In this document: positions 1 to 11,136 of the stretch, in pieces | How the letters are laid out: each line of letters begins with the position of its first letter | Position numbering within the stretch: position 1 is the first letter of the stretch | Assembly (NCBI GenBank): GCA_032158125.1 | Contig: JASKOT010000032.1 | Coordinates: 124,001 to 188,000 of the forward strand | Direction: 5' to 3' | Origin: Papiliotrema nemorosa | Lineage: Eukaryota > Basidiomycota > Tremellomycetes > Tremellales > Rhynchogastremaceae | Length of the DNA: 64,000 nt | Position numbers and translations under genes: made by a program | The notes under the pieces: model-generated | The model's database searches: none | What the model saw: the letters and a program-made list of their open reading frames with translations, nothing else | What the model was told of the DNA's origin: nothing

Positions 1-48
1 TTATCGCCCTGCAACCCAAGGAAGACTCTCGTTTAGAGATTGCCCATC

Positions 49-3000
49 ATGGTCCTCCTCAAGCGTAAACCGATCGTCTACACTCCCCTCCCATCCCTCG
101 CTACGATCCTCCAACCCCTCACTGCCGAAACTGCCCTCCCGGCGTCTTCCCCTCCCAATGGGGCTACCCCAGGCGAGGATGGGCTGAATGTCCCCGTGCC
201 ACCCGATGCCGAGACAGACGAGGAGCAAATGGAGATGTTGACAGCTGTCTTTAAAGGGGAGTTTGAAGGTGCTTCGGGGCATGTGGGACAAGGCAAGGGC
301 AAGAAAGCCGGGACGAGGTTGATCAACCCTACAAGCGGTCTTCCCAATGGTACCGCACCGAAGATGAATGGCTCTACCGGAGTTATCAGCGGACAAGAGC
401 TGCAAGGGATAGTACAGAGCGCTGTAAATGGAATTAAGGGGGAAGATGAGCCTGCCAACCTCAACGGGACCGAAGAGAAGCCTGCGGGAGAAGAGGGAGA
501 TGTGAACATGGATGGACACGGGCAACAAGGGGAAGAGGCTGCTGTTGCACAGGTCAAGTGGAGGATATGGGACAGAGAGTGTTGGTATATCCCAGAAACA
601 GGAGAGATCTTTACCGATTACGAGTGAGCATCCCTTATCCACCTCGTGATCGATCTTATAGGGTGCGAGCTGATATGTAGATCATTCATTGCCCGTGTCA
701 CGTTCTATCAGCAGCCTCTATATAACTGCGAGAGTGAGTCGCCCGATGCCTGAACCATCTTAGCTGATGCTCACCTATAGGCACCGCCAAGAATAACATA
801 TCATTCTACAAAGCACATCAATCAGAACTACGAGAATCAAGGCATCTGCATACACGATTCCCCCGACCCCTCAAAGTACCAGTTCTAAAGACGGTCCAAT
901 TCGGTGCGTTTCTGAGATCACACTGGCGCCAACTGTGCTGACGAACCAGAGATCGAGGGTAAAATGGAGCATGTGGTGGATATCATCTTTGAGCGGTTCC
1001 AAAATCGGTTCTTCGATGACGAGCGTAAGCTAAAGACCTGCTCGGAACTCGCAGCTGACATGGTAGGCGTATTCGTCGATGTTGAAGGTGAAAAATACCT
1101 CGCTCGGATCATCAAGACTTTCCCCCCACATTCTCTCGCTTCGACCTCCTCTGCTGAACCCGTCCAACCGCACGAGAAAGCTTGTGCTGCCGAGTTGAGC
1201 ATGACTCATGAAGAGGTGGACGAGATCGACGACCCGACAAAGTACCTCTACAATGTCCGCTTGATTGAGAAAGGATCAGAGGGGGACCTTCCCGTCGAAT
1301 TCGCACAAAACTCTGGATCGAGCGCGAGCAGTGACGAACGGGAGGGCTCATGGGGCGGAAGTACGATGGAGGTCAAGGCGGACCAGATAAGGTAGGCTTG
1401 AATGTTCTTCTGTTAACTGCAAAGCTCATTTGCTAGTCGAGAGCGATCTCAATTCTCTCGGATCATGCTCAAGCGCTTCTTCAAGGATGTCCTCGTTCGA
1501 GACGCAGCAGTCTATTCGCCATGGTTGCTCAAAGACTCGGTCGCATTGCGGTACGGTCTACCCCTCGAACCATCTGAGGAGGTCAAGGAACGCATCTCGT
1601 CGTATAAAGAACGTCAAATGGACCGAAGGAAACGAGAGCGCGAAGAGAGAAACGCACTGCATAACCCTATACCTGAGCCTGAGCCCGAAGAGGAGAAGCC
1701 TAAAAACAAGAAAGCAAAGAAAGAAAAAGGTGTCAAGGAAGAGGAAGAAAAGGTAGAAGAAGAACCGCCCAAGGCCAAGAAACCGGTCAAATACCCCATC
1801 GACGGTGAGTGCACGCATACTGGGATGGACATTGCTTATAATCCAGACTACTTACTCGAGTACTCGGAAGATATCGACGGGGCAGCGTCTAGACCTAAAG
1901 TCCGGCCGACTTTACAGCGCTCATTGCCTTTCGGAGATAGTTTCGAAAAGCTCCTCATGTCCTGGTCTTTCCTCAACGTCATGGGAAAGCCGCTGTGTTT
2001 GTCGCCGTTCACGCTGGACGACTATCAACAGGCCCTCTATCAGAACGACACATATTCACCGGCCCCGCCTCTTATTGTGGAGATTCATGCGACCCTAATC
2101 AATGCTTTGATTCGAGACCTCGCGACGGGCCACGATGCTGTTCGACCCATCTCGCTAACTGGGAAAGCGGACGACAATGATACCGACTACTGGGAGGGAA
2201 AGAAAGGGACCACGGCGGAAACATTGCGCCCCGTCGCGGAGCCACTTTCTTTTTCCTGGGCTGCAAAGTATCTCAAGGCGTCCGAAGGTCGTAAAGGCTG
2301 GGAATCAGCCTTGATCGGATGTCTATGGCAACGAGCCACTCTTGATACTCTTCCGCACTATCTTGACAACATTCTACACTTGACGTTCGAGGATAAACCC
2401 GCTCCGACCCGGCCTACCTGGTCGACTGGTCCGTCACAATCCTCCGGCAACGGATTGGTTCCCGCCAAGCCGGAAAGAACGTACCCAAGTCTCCACTTTT
2501 TACATAAGCTGGACATCATTTCGTTCTTGATCGAATTGGTGGCGCAAACCGAGTCGGTTAGGGAATACATGGAGGAGGAAACAGCTGCTATGACTGAAAG
2601 CCGGAAAGAGTATATTGATGTCAAGCGGGAATGGAAAAAGGTGTAAGTGACTATGATCACATGAGATTATCGCTCATCACTAGACAAGGGGAGTTGGCGG
2701 CTTTGGACAAGTCCGACGGGGAAGCTATCGCAGAAGGCGAGGATGCCATGCCCAAGTCTCGAGCTGGTTCCGTCGACATTTCTATCAATGGACGAGTCAA
2801 CGGTACAGTGACCGGTACCGAGCGGGACGAACTTGATTCCTCTATCGCTGGAATGGACGAAGATCTGTCAGAACTTGGCGAGGGCATGGATGACAATCCC
2901 AACATCACCGCTGCTAGTCGTCGACGAGCGATGAAAGAGAAGGCAGCCGAGCGCGAGGCGGAAGAAGCTATGCGACAGGCCAAGATTGCCGAAGACAAGA

Positions 3001-3726
3001 TCAAGTCTACGGAATCCAAGGCTCAAGCTGCGGAACGTAAACGCTTGACAGATGAGTTTACGGCTGTATCGACGAAACTTCGACACGTGGATTACGATCT
3101 TCGACAGCACATGTATGCCCTGAGAGCTCGACCTCTGGGGGTGGATAGGTTTGGGAACAAGGTATGGTGGATGGACGGATTGGGAAGTAGTCCGTTGGTC
3201 AATGATAAAGGGGTTTTGACCTATGGTACCGGACGCGTATTTGTCCAAGGGGCAGATGCGGAGGAGGTCAAGGTGTTGAGGGACAGTGTGGAAGGTGTAT
3301 CAGAGGGAATGGTGGATAGCAAGAGGAAGGAGGAAGAGGGTGATGTCCTACAACCCAACGAATGGGGATCATACGATGATCCAGAACAGGCAAGTCGCGT
3401 TCGCAAGAAGTGAGTAAGGCTAATGATCAGTTGAGAGCATTCTTGAAATGGCTCAACCCGAGAGGTCAACGTGATTTGGCCCTGGTCAAAGCTTTCAGAC
3501 CGTGGATGAACGAGATTGAGGGTGGGATGCATAAACGCAGAATCGCTCTTGGACTGGAAGAACCGCCAGAGGGGGAAGAGGTCATCAAGAGGAGACCGGT
3601 CAGAAAGGTCGTCGCGGGTGGAGTGGATAGAGATGATGATGGTGGAGGGTATCCGTGGAGGGTGAGTATTGCGACGCGTGAGAGGCGTATGCTGATGTAC
3701 AGAACCGCCGGGCAAAAGATAAGTAG
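49..3726 (+). CDS. ITC1: ITC1/ACF1-type ISWI chromatin-remodelling subunit
   Basis: Accessory subunit of an ISWI nucleosome-spacing complex in the nucleus. Eight exons (49-623, 681-733, 781-903, 950-1391, 1437-2642, 2684-3389, 3431-3661, 3703-3726) join in one frame to about 1119 aa. The protein starts MVLLKRKPI, like yeast Itc1 and animal Acf1, which fixes the ATG at 49. After a low-complexity insert the WAC domain resumes across three short exons (WYIPETGEIFTDY, then FYQQPLYNCE, then ARTRFP-like text). A DDT domain lies in the middle (SWSFLNVMGKPLCLSPF) after a lysine/glutamate-rich linker. WHIM-type text follows near the C terminus (YDLRQHMYALRARPLG, then VWWMDG). The insert of about 150 residues inside the WAC domain is larger than I would expect. 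Intron 3390-3430 has a GC donor. Family assignment is firm; exon edges are inferred. Confidence 0.9.
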
Positions 3727-4018
3727 GTGTGCTGGCTCGGCGGTAGCGTAAAGCTTCACGAGCCGTGTATCACATCACGGACACGGGTCGAGCTCATTGA
3801 GCTGTGTGCAGCAATGACAATCAGCATTCCTCTCAGTAGTCAGCATAGTTCATAAGCCATAGCTTTCGTGTCGAAACCATGTAACCGCATGTCGAGTTCA
3901 GTCTATTTCAGATTGGACGCAATTCAGCTTCTGCAATGCATCAAATTGAGGTGATTCTATATTGCTTCGTTGTTGGACTTTTTTTCCTCGACAAGTTGTA
4001 GATAAAATCTCGACACAT

Positions 4019-5114
4019 TTAGTTGTCAGCCATGACCCATGACTACACGTCAGCTCATGGAAAATTCTGGAGGAGGTGAAAACTGACCCAGGCGATAGGC
4101 TCGTAGTCGCTCAACTCGGACTCGGCAAACCAAAGTCCAATCTCCTTGGTAGCAGAGTCGAATCCGTCCGAGGCGTGGATCAAGTTCCGTCTGAAGTGTG
4201 AGCTGAAAGGCTCTGTGTACACGCCAGCTCACCCGACAGAGACGGCATATTGACCTCGGACCGATCCGGGGTCAGATTCTTGGGGATTGGTAGCTCCTAC
4301 GATTCGTCGCTATCATGAGCTTCTATCCATCTCCTCCACGCGGCACTGTTGCTGTCAAGCGGGACAAGCAGACTTACACCCTGTCGAATGACATCTTTAC
4401 CCTCCCAAACCCTTCTTGTCAGCTTTATCCACATCGAAGATAGGAAGGACCGACATGGCGACGACGGGAGTTCCCGAGGTGATGTATTTGACCAATCCAG
4501 CGTAGAAAGGTCTCGAGGCGAGGTCAATGTAATGTTCCTTGGCCAAAGCGGGCGAAGGAGTGAGCGATTTGACGCTGGAATTTAGCTCGAGTTGGGAAGA
4601 GCAGGTGAGGAGGATCTCACGCAACGAGCTTGTAACCTCGTTCTTCGAATCGAGAGATGATCTACCGGTCAGCTCACTCCACACTCGCAAAGACCGGAGT
4701 TGGACAGGAGAGAGCGGCTCACCTTTCCGACCAATTGTCGAGAAACACCGTCTGGCTTGATCATGACGAATGATCGTTCCGAGGCGGTTCCTTTCTCACC
4801 GGCAATGGTCTTCGCGCCCTCGAGTCGAGCAGGAGATTGCGCGACTAGAGTGAGCTGACACATTCACGCTATCTATGAGCTCACCCTGGTAAGCAGCCAA
4901 GGAGGCGAGGGAGAGAGCTGCCACACCGGCATAAGCCCGTGTAGGAGTAGCCGTTCGAGCAGTCGAGAAGGCTCGCACTGGGGTTAGTGCACGTGGGGAG
5001 AATTGCATTGGAACATGCCTGAAGCTCGGGAAGCTGCTCGGGCGCCTAAGAGTAAGCTCAGGTTCAGGTGCCAAGATGAGTGAGCTTACTAGTTCGGAGA
5101 GTGCTGGTGAACAT
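4019..5114 (-). CDS. YNK1: Nucleoside diphosphate kinase, probably mitochondrial
   Basis: Transfers the gamma phosphate from NTPs to NDPs through a phosphohistidine. Ten exons (5114-5090, 5045-5019, 4977-4885, 4844-4723, 4661-4621, 4574-4455, 4411-4378, 4309-4233, 4190-4088, 4042-4019) give 221 aa. The kinase core shows [16 protein letters not shown], then ERGYKLVA, then [14 protein letters not shown], then GATNP and the catalytic-histidine block [13 protein letters not shown]. Usual NDKs are about 150 aa; this one adds about 65 N-terminal residues rich in Arg, Ser and Ala, with a hydrophobic stretch ([15 protein letters not shown]). That reads as a mitochondrial presequence plus possible membrane anchor. 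The second intron (4978-5018) is GC-AG. The last exon is less sure: reading through instead of splicing gives a stop near 4055. The 3' end converges with ITC1. Confidence 0.88.
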
Positions 5115-5191
5115 TTTGGTGCGAGGTATGTAGACTGGTAGAGAAAGAAAGCACACCAAGAACGCCCTTCCCCACTATCTCTACGCTGAAA

Positions 5192-5211
5192 CCCCCCCCC
5201 CCCCCCCCCCC
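5192..5211. repeat. Run of 20 cytosines in the NDK/fumarate reductase promoter
   Basis: An uninterrupted C20 tract, flanked by AAA and GG, lies about 78 bp upstream of the NDK start and about 355 bp upstream of the fumarate reductase start. Such runs slip in replication and are error-prone in sequencing, so the true length is uncertain. The rest of 5115-5566 is the shared divergent promoter/5' UTR region; a GTCACGTGAC palindrome (E-box-like core CACGTG) is visible at 5273-5282. Confidence 0.9.
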
Positions 5212-5566
5212 GGCCAGCTCCGCCTCGGCCCGACGGAACTATTTTGCGTATGGGGAGGGAATGAATAAGATAGTCACGTGACTACACCTTTCGGTTAATC
5301 GAATGACCGAGTAGGGTGGCAAAATGTCCCAAAGTGGCAATAACCCCATGTGAAAGGGGCCGGATCGGATTGGTCGACCCGGTAATAAAGATGTCCCATT
5401 TCACTCTCCTTCGTTGCGATTCAAACACCCTCTACATCTTGGATATATTACTCCAGGCCAGCCTTCCCCACTCTCCATTCCTCATCGATCGAGTCCCGCA
5501 TCAGGCTATACAAGCCCACACCTCCATTCGACTTTATCACTGTACTTCCTCTAGACGAAACTCATC

Positions 5567-8242
5567 ATGGCGAACAAGGTCATTGTCGTCGGAGGTGGAC
5601 TTTCCGGTCTGTCTGCCGCGCATACCGTCCTGGAACGAGGCGGTAATGTCGTGAGTAGCTCACTTCTGAGCTGAGCCTTTGAGGTAGCTGATGGTAGATT
5701 CTGTTGGACAAGAACAGCTTTATGGGTGTATGTCGACGCGCAATCACGCGCCTTGCCTTTCCAGCTGACGGGTAGGGAAACTCGACCAAAGCTACCAGTG
5801 GTATCAATGGTGCGGGTACTCAGGTGAGTTACGCGTTCTCTAATTGAGTGTAGCATCTGACATGTAGGCTCAAGCAGTACGTTTCTGCCTAATGTCTCGG
5901 CGCAGCAGAACTGATCATCCAGGACTTGGGTATCCCCGACACTGCCGCTAAATTGTGAGTCTCGGACTCTATCATCTTTTCAGGTTCAGGGGGGTAGCAC
6001 TGACGCCTAGCTTTGCCGATACCAAGAAATCAGCCCGTGATCTTGCCCGAGACGATCTGATCAAGGTGCTCACTCATCGATCGGGTGATGCTGTCAATTG
6101 GCTCGTGGAAAAGTTCAACCTCGACCTCTCCAAAGTCTCCCGATTGGGTGGTCATTCTGAAAAACGAACACATCGAGGCGGTGCTCAGTTCCCAGGGATG
6201 ACCATTACTTATGCGCTCATGGAGAAGGTGCGCATAGATCAGTGGTATGAACGGAACCACCGCTGATGCCCAGTTGGAAGACTTGACAGAGAGTCATCCT
6301 GATCGAGTCAAGATATTAAAGAAAGCAAAAGTCACCCAAGTCTTGAAAGACGGTGACAAAGTTATCGGTGTGGAGTACGAGAAGGATGGTAAAAAGTTCA
6401 CCGAACATGGAGCGGTTATCCTCGCCACGGGTGGTTATGCTGCCGATTTCACCCCTGATTCGTTGCTCAAGAAGCACCGACCGGAATATTACGATCTGGT
6501 AAGTGGCCTCGAAAAACGCTCAGTCGTGTCAGCTCACGAGAAGCCCACCACCAATGGTGATCACTGTACTGGAGACGGACACAAGATGGCCATGTCAATC
6601 GGCGCCAAGGGTATCGACCTGGAAAAGGTTCAGGTTCACCCTACCGGTCTCGTCGATCCCAAGGATCCCAATGCCAAAGTTCGTTGCCAGAGTCTCGAGT
6701 CTCGTCCCAGCTGAAAGTCTAGGTCAAGTTCCTCGCTGCGGAAGCGCTCCGAGGTGTCGGAGGTCTGCTCATTGATAACACCGGAAACCGATTTGTTGAT
6801 GAGCTACAACACCGTGACTATGTCACCAACAAGATGTGGGAGAACAACAAGGTGAGCTATCGACATCATATCGCGAGTTCAGCTCATCGTCAGTTCCCGG
6901 TACGACTTGTGTTGAACAGTACCTCGAGCAAGGAGATCGAGTGGCACTGCAAACACTATGTCGGACGAGGCTTGATGAAGCGATTCGAGTCGGGTAATGA
7001 TCTCGCCAAGGAGATTGGTGTCAGCCCTGATGTCCTCAAGAAGACTTGTCAGTCGACTGATGCCCGTTGAACAGGACGGAGAATCTGATATGTAGTCGAT
7101 GATCACAACAAGTACGCCAAGAACCCTGGATCTGATCCATTCGGCAAGAAGGTCAGCCGGTCCGGCGCAGATCTCAGCATCTGAGCTGACGATACAGTTC
7201 TACTCGGGTGGTGATTTCAAGATGGATGACATCTATCATGTCGCCCTGATGGTGAGCTATCGACTACATGGAAGTAATGCTAGCTGACGATCAGACTCCG
7301 GTCTTGCACTACACCATGGGTGGTTTGGAAATCGGAACGGATGCTTCTATCCACAATGACGCATCGCAGCCTATCCCGGGTCTTTTCGCTTGTGGTGAGC
7401 TTGCTGGCGGTGTCCACGGCGCCAATCGACTGGGAGGTTCTTCTCTCCTGTGAGTTCCCGTTCTCCCTACTCTGTTAGCCAGCTTACAAGTTTAGCGGTT
7501 GTGTCGTGTTCGGTCGAGTCGCAGGTGATTCTGCTGCTTCGTACATGCTCTCGGAGCTTTCCAACGAGCGAGCTGCCAACCGACTGGCCACTGTTGGAAA
7601 CCACTTGCTCGAAACTCGAATCCGGGTCGATCCCAGCTCCAAGAACGTCAACTTGTCCTTCTCATGGGCCGATCAAGCTGGGGGAGAGCTGCAACAGGTC
7701 TCCAGCACTCAAAATGCGTCTGCACCGGCACCCGCAGAGAGCGCTCCGGTCAAGCAGGGAGATCGAACAGCTGCACAGCTTGAACAGGAAAAGCTCCCGC
7801 CGACAGAGACCAAGGCAAAGGGAGAGGCCAAGGGAGAGTACACGGCGGAAGAGGTCGCCAAGCACAACAAGGAGAATGATTGTTGGGTCATCATCGATGG
7901 ACAGGTCTTGGACGTTACAAAGTGAGCATATTGATTGAGCCTAAGGATCATGCTGATGTTTGCAGCTTCTTGGAAGACCATCGTGAGCTTATTTGTCCGT
8001 AAATGTGAACGTAGCTGACAGTCTAGCTGGAGGAGCCAAAGCCATCCTACTTTACGCTGGGCGAGACGCAACAGAGTGAGCAGCTGCCACATAGAGTGAA
8101 AAGCTCAGCTGACGGCCAGGGAGTTCGCCATGATCCACCCTCCAAACGCCATTCCCAAATACGCCCCAGACACCGGTGAGTTCTGAAGCTCGGGTTAGTG
8201 GCACGAGCTGACGACCTAGTCATCGGCAAGTTGAAGGCGTAA
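5567..8242 (+). CDS. OSM1: Soluble fumarate reductase with C-terminal cytochrome b5 domain
   Basis: FAD enzyme of the Osm1/Frd1 type, reducing fumarate to succinate to reoxidise cofactors. The start [19 protein letters not shown] is a Rossmann FAD-binding GxGxxG motif. Later exons give [59 protein letters not shown] and [18 protein letters not shown], all landmarks of the flavoprotein. After a Pro/Ala/Lys-rich linker the protein ends in a cytochrome b5 fold: [17 protein letters not shown], then [21 protein letters not shown], with the haem-ligand HPGG and a second His further on (MIHPPN). I count about 17 introns, each about 40-60 nt. No targeting sequence precedes the FAD motif, so a cytosolic form is likely. 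Yeast Osm1 lacks the b5 domain; b5 fusions to this family are known elsewhere in fungi and protists. Confidence 0.9.
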
Positions 8243-8511
8243 AAGGCCTCTGCCTCACAGGGCTATTCTCACTTTGTCCCAATCCTGTTTTGTACGCCGC
8301 ATGGTGTCGGCTCGACTCGTTCCTTCCTGTTCTTCCCTTTGTATCGTCATTTATGTTTCTGTATGCATCACCTTGGTACCGCAAATCAGCTGCTGCAGGA
8401 TAACGCTTTTGAGGCCCATCTTCGTGAGGCATGAAAATACATGAAATCGTCGTGTCCTGTCCTGATACTTCCCGCTCTCTCCCGACGTCTATACTCCACT
8501 GTTAGTGGTGT

Positions 8512-8972
8512 TTAAACCTTTTTACCCGCCCTCGCTCTCTTTCTCGCCTCTTGCATCGTGACTCTAGCGAAGAATAACCCTATTCCCGTCATACCCAGTA
8601 ACAAGAGCGCCGCGGGGAGTCTGATGGCCCATTCTCGAGCTGGGAAATAGTCGTGGAGGGATGAAGTAGGGTCGAGGAAGGGCTGAGCGTTAGCGTGAGC
8701 GATGACTACTTCGAAGGGTATATCGAGACGGTCAGGTTGGGAAGGATGGATACGGTGACATATCAAACTGATAGGGGATAAGGCGCGAGGACGAGGGGGA
8801 AGGTTGAAGCAGTGGTAGGATGGGCGCTAAGACGTACGAGGAATAAAGCCCAGATGGTATAATACGTGAAGACAGTGATGGCGACCACCAACATTCCCCC
8901 TCCCAGTATCTTATCCGATGCAGCCTATAGTGTCATTCACCTTCTTGTCACTCCGAGGCGTCTGCTCACCAT
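8512..8972 (-). CDS. DPM2: Dolichol-phosphate mannose synthase regulatory subunit DPM2
   Basis: Small ER membrane protein that stabilises dolichol-phosphate mannose synthase and may act in GPI-GlcNAc transferase. Three exons: 8972-8970 holds only the ATG, then 8924-8838 and 8682-8512, giving 86 aa. Two membrane helices are visible (GGGMLVVAITVFTYYTIWALFL and IRLPAALLLLGMTGIGLFF), joined by a loop with FLDPTSSLHDYFPAREWA, matching the family's two-helix layout and its PF...HxxFxPRxxA loop. The tail is basic (ARKRARAGKKV). The second intron is 155 nt, long for this region. The single-codon first exon is inferred from a clean donor right after ATG and an acceptor before GCTGCATCG; no other in-frame start gives the complete first helix. 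Confidence 0.85.
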
Positions 8973-9222
8973 GCTGGTTCCTGTTCAATGCGTTGTGATG
9001 TCTAGTGTCAAGCTGGACCGGTCCAAACGTTGTATGCTCGCCGTATGTTTACGTAATTAATCTCTACACGCACCGTGGGAGAGGGTCTGTCTCAATGAGG
9101 CTTGACCTGCTATTGTGCTCTGTACTGATTCTTTGACGTTTCAAATAACACCCGACACTCTGTACACTGGGACTGACCGACCGGAGACACGAATCGGGAC
9201 TGAAGAGAAACCGCTGGATACC

Positions 9223-11136
9223 ATGATCATCCCGCCCGACTCGTCCGAGGCCTCTTCGTCTACTCACACGACCTACCGCATAAAAAGAGGCACAAAGCTA
9301 GCGGTGAGTCGCGCGACCCTCACTCATTCCTCTCATGATCTCTTAGGGAAGAGTGAGGCTGAAAGACAGGATATACCCCATTATTCGTCCGGTAGCAACG
9401 TATCGCTGGCCAATTTCGACGGACCGTTTCAGCTCTCAGAATACCTCGCGTTGAAAGTGAGGAGTGATCCGCATGATGCGGGTGGGTTGGTCGATGTACC
9501 CAAGGGAGATTCAGTATCGGGGAACAAAGCTCCAGAGAGAGATGTGGTAAGTCCTCCTCCTGCTCTCCCTTGTCTCGAGATGTTTCGTCTATCTGTGGGC
9601 GCGGTACTGATTTCTAGTGGATCTACGAACATCTAAGGTTGGCACTCGGTCATTATCTGTACCAGGGCAGAGACTCACGAATAGGAGGATACCTATCGAC
9701 CTCACTACCCTCCTGACGTCCCTCTTGCCCATCTGCTCGAAAGAGACGTGCCCGGAAATGAAGGCCGATCAGTGGTTGTACTTTTGTTCGGCACATACCG
9801 AGACTTCAGAATGTAGCGCTATAGATTATATCCTCCACACGTGAGTGGCCCTCCCCGGTTTCAAGTTCATCCGTGTGCTCTGTGTGTGGGGCTGATTCTC
9901 AGGGTGGACGTGACGACGGCGACGGTCAATTCATCTCGGCAGTTTCCATCGAGGTGAGAGCCCAATCTCCCGAATTGGTGTTTCACTCCCGACTCATTGG
10001 CTGATGACAGAATGTCTATCCCTCAGGAATCTCTCAAACACTTCCCATCGTTGTTCCGAAGACTATCTAGGATATTCTCCCATGCGTACTACCACCACCG
10101 AGAGGCGTTTTCTCTTGCCGAATCAGAAACTTCACTCTACGCCCGATTTGTAGCGCTTTGCGATCGATACTCCCTAGTCGGCCGGGATCTGTTAGTCATC
10201 CCACACGAGGCTATTAATGCGTCTGACCTACACGACGATGAAGAGGAGGAAGAGGATGAAGACGAGGATAGCGACGAGGACGAAGAAGACGAGGATGAAG
10301 GTGAAGGCGAGTCGGAACGCGGAGACGAGGTCAGAGGCAGAGGCGAAGGTAGTGGACGAGAAAAACGGACAAGGTCACTCGATCGACATGGACCCCACGA
10401 TCCAGTCCAGCCTGTCTTACCGCCAAAATTGCTTCAAAGGCAAGAAACAGTCGTACCCACTCCTTCCCAACCTGCGCTATCATCGCCCGAGAAATCAGAT
10501 CCATTCAGATCTTCCCCGCCTGATTCGACATCGTCAAAGGCCCTGAATGGGAAGAAGACCCTGGGTAGGGGGAAACAACCTCGTGGAACTATGCTTTGGA
10601 ACTCGGATATGGACGCTGGGGAAGTATCCGTTGGACCGGAATTGTCCAGGACAGGAAGTAGTCAGACGGCTATCTTGATTGAGGAGCCTCAACAACAATT
10701 GACTTCGGGGAGTGTGATGCCTGTGGACGGGGAGAGTGTGGGTGGGTCAGGAGATCTTAGCAAGGAGATGAGCAAGGAATCCGAATCAGAAGAAACGACG
10801 GAGGATGAGGTACCTGTGCCGAAAGATGAGATTGAGCTGTTGGAGGAGGAAGGCATCATACCCCCCGAACCGACCGTTTCGCCTCTGCCCCCGACTGGAG
10901 TGGGAGAGACACAGACGGACGATCAGAGGGATGCACCGGAAGACGACGTCAAGGATTTGGGAAAGGGCCACCTTGGGAACACGAACACTTCCCCGAAGAA
11001 AGGCGCAGATGAGTCGGCCGAGATCGGTTCAGAGGCTGCATCTGAAGTTGAGGCCGGCACTGAGAGTATATCTGCAGAACTTAAGAGCAAGACGGGAGAT
11101 CTGGTCGAGGCTAGAGAGGAGACGAAGGACGAGTAG
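9223..11136 (+). CDS. MOB4: MOB4/phocein-family protein with long acidic C-terminal extension
   Basis: Member of the Mob kinase-activator family, closest in text to phocein (MOB4; Mob3 in fungi), a core subunit of the STRIPAK phosphatase-kinase complex. Exons supply YLALKVRSDPHD, WIYEHLRRIPIDL, then the zinc-site block CSKETCPEMKADQWLYFCSA with SECSAIDY, then LKHFPSLFRRLSRIFSHAYY with the His pair, and SLYARFVALCDRYSLV. Phocein is normally about 225 aa; here about 300 more residues follow from about 10,220. They begin with a dense Asp/Glu tract and continue as Ser/Pro/Glu-rich disordered sequence. The start at 9223 is the first ATG in the frame. A splice-like GTGAGT at 9303 would break the Mob frame, so I read through it. 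Confidence 0.85.

Noticed and set aside
9303..9345. Intron-like GTGAGT...TTAG in the MOB4 gene
   Set aside because: Removing these 43 nt would shift the frame out of the Mob domain, so it is read as coding.
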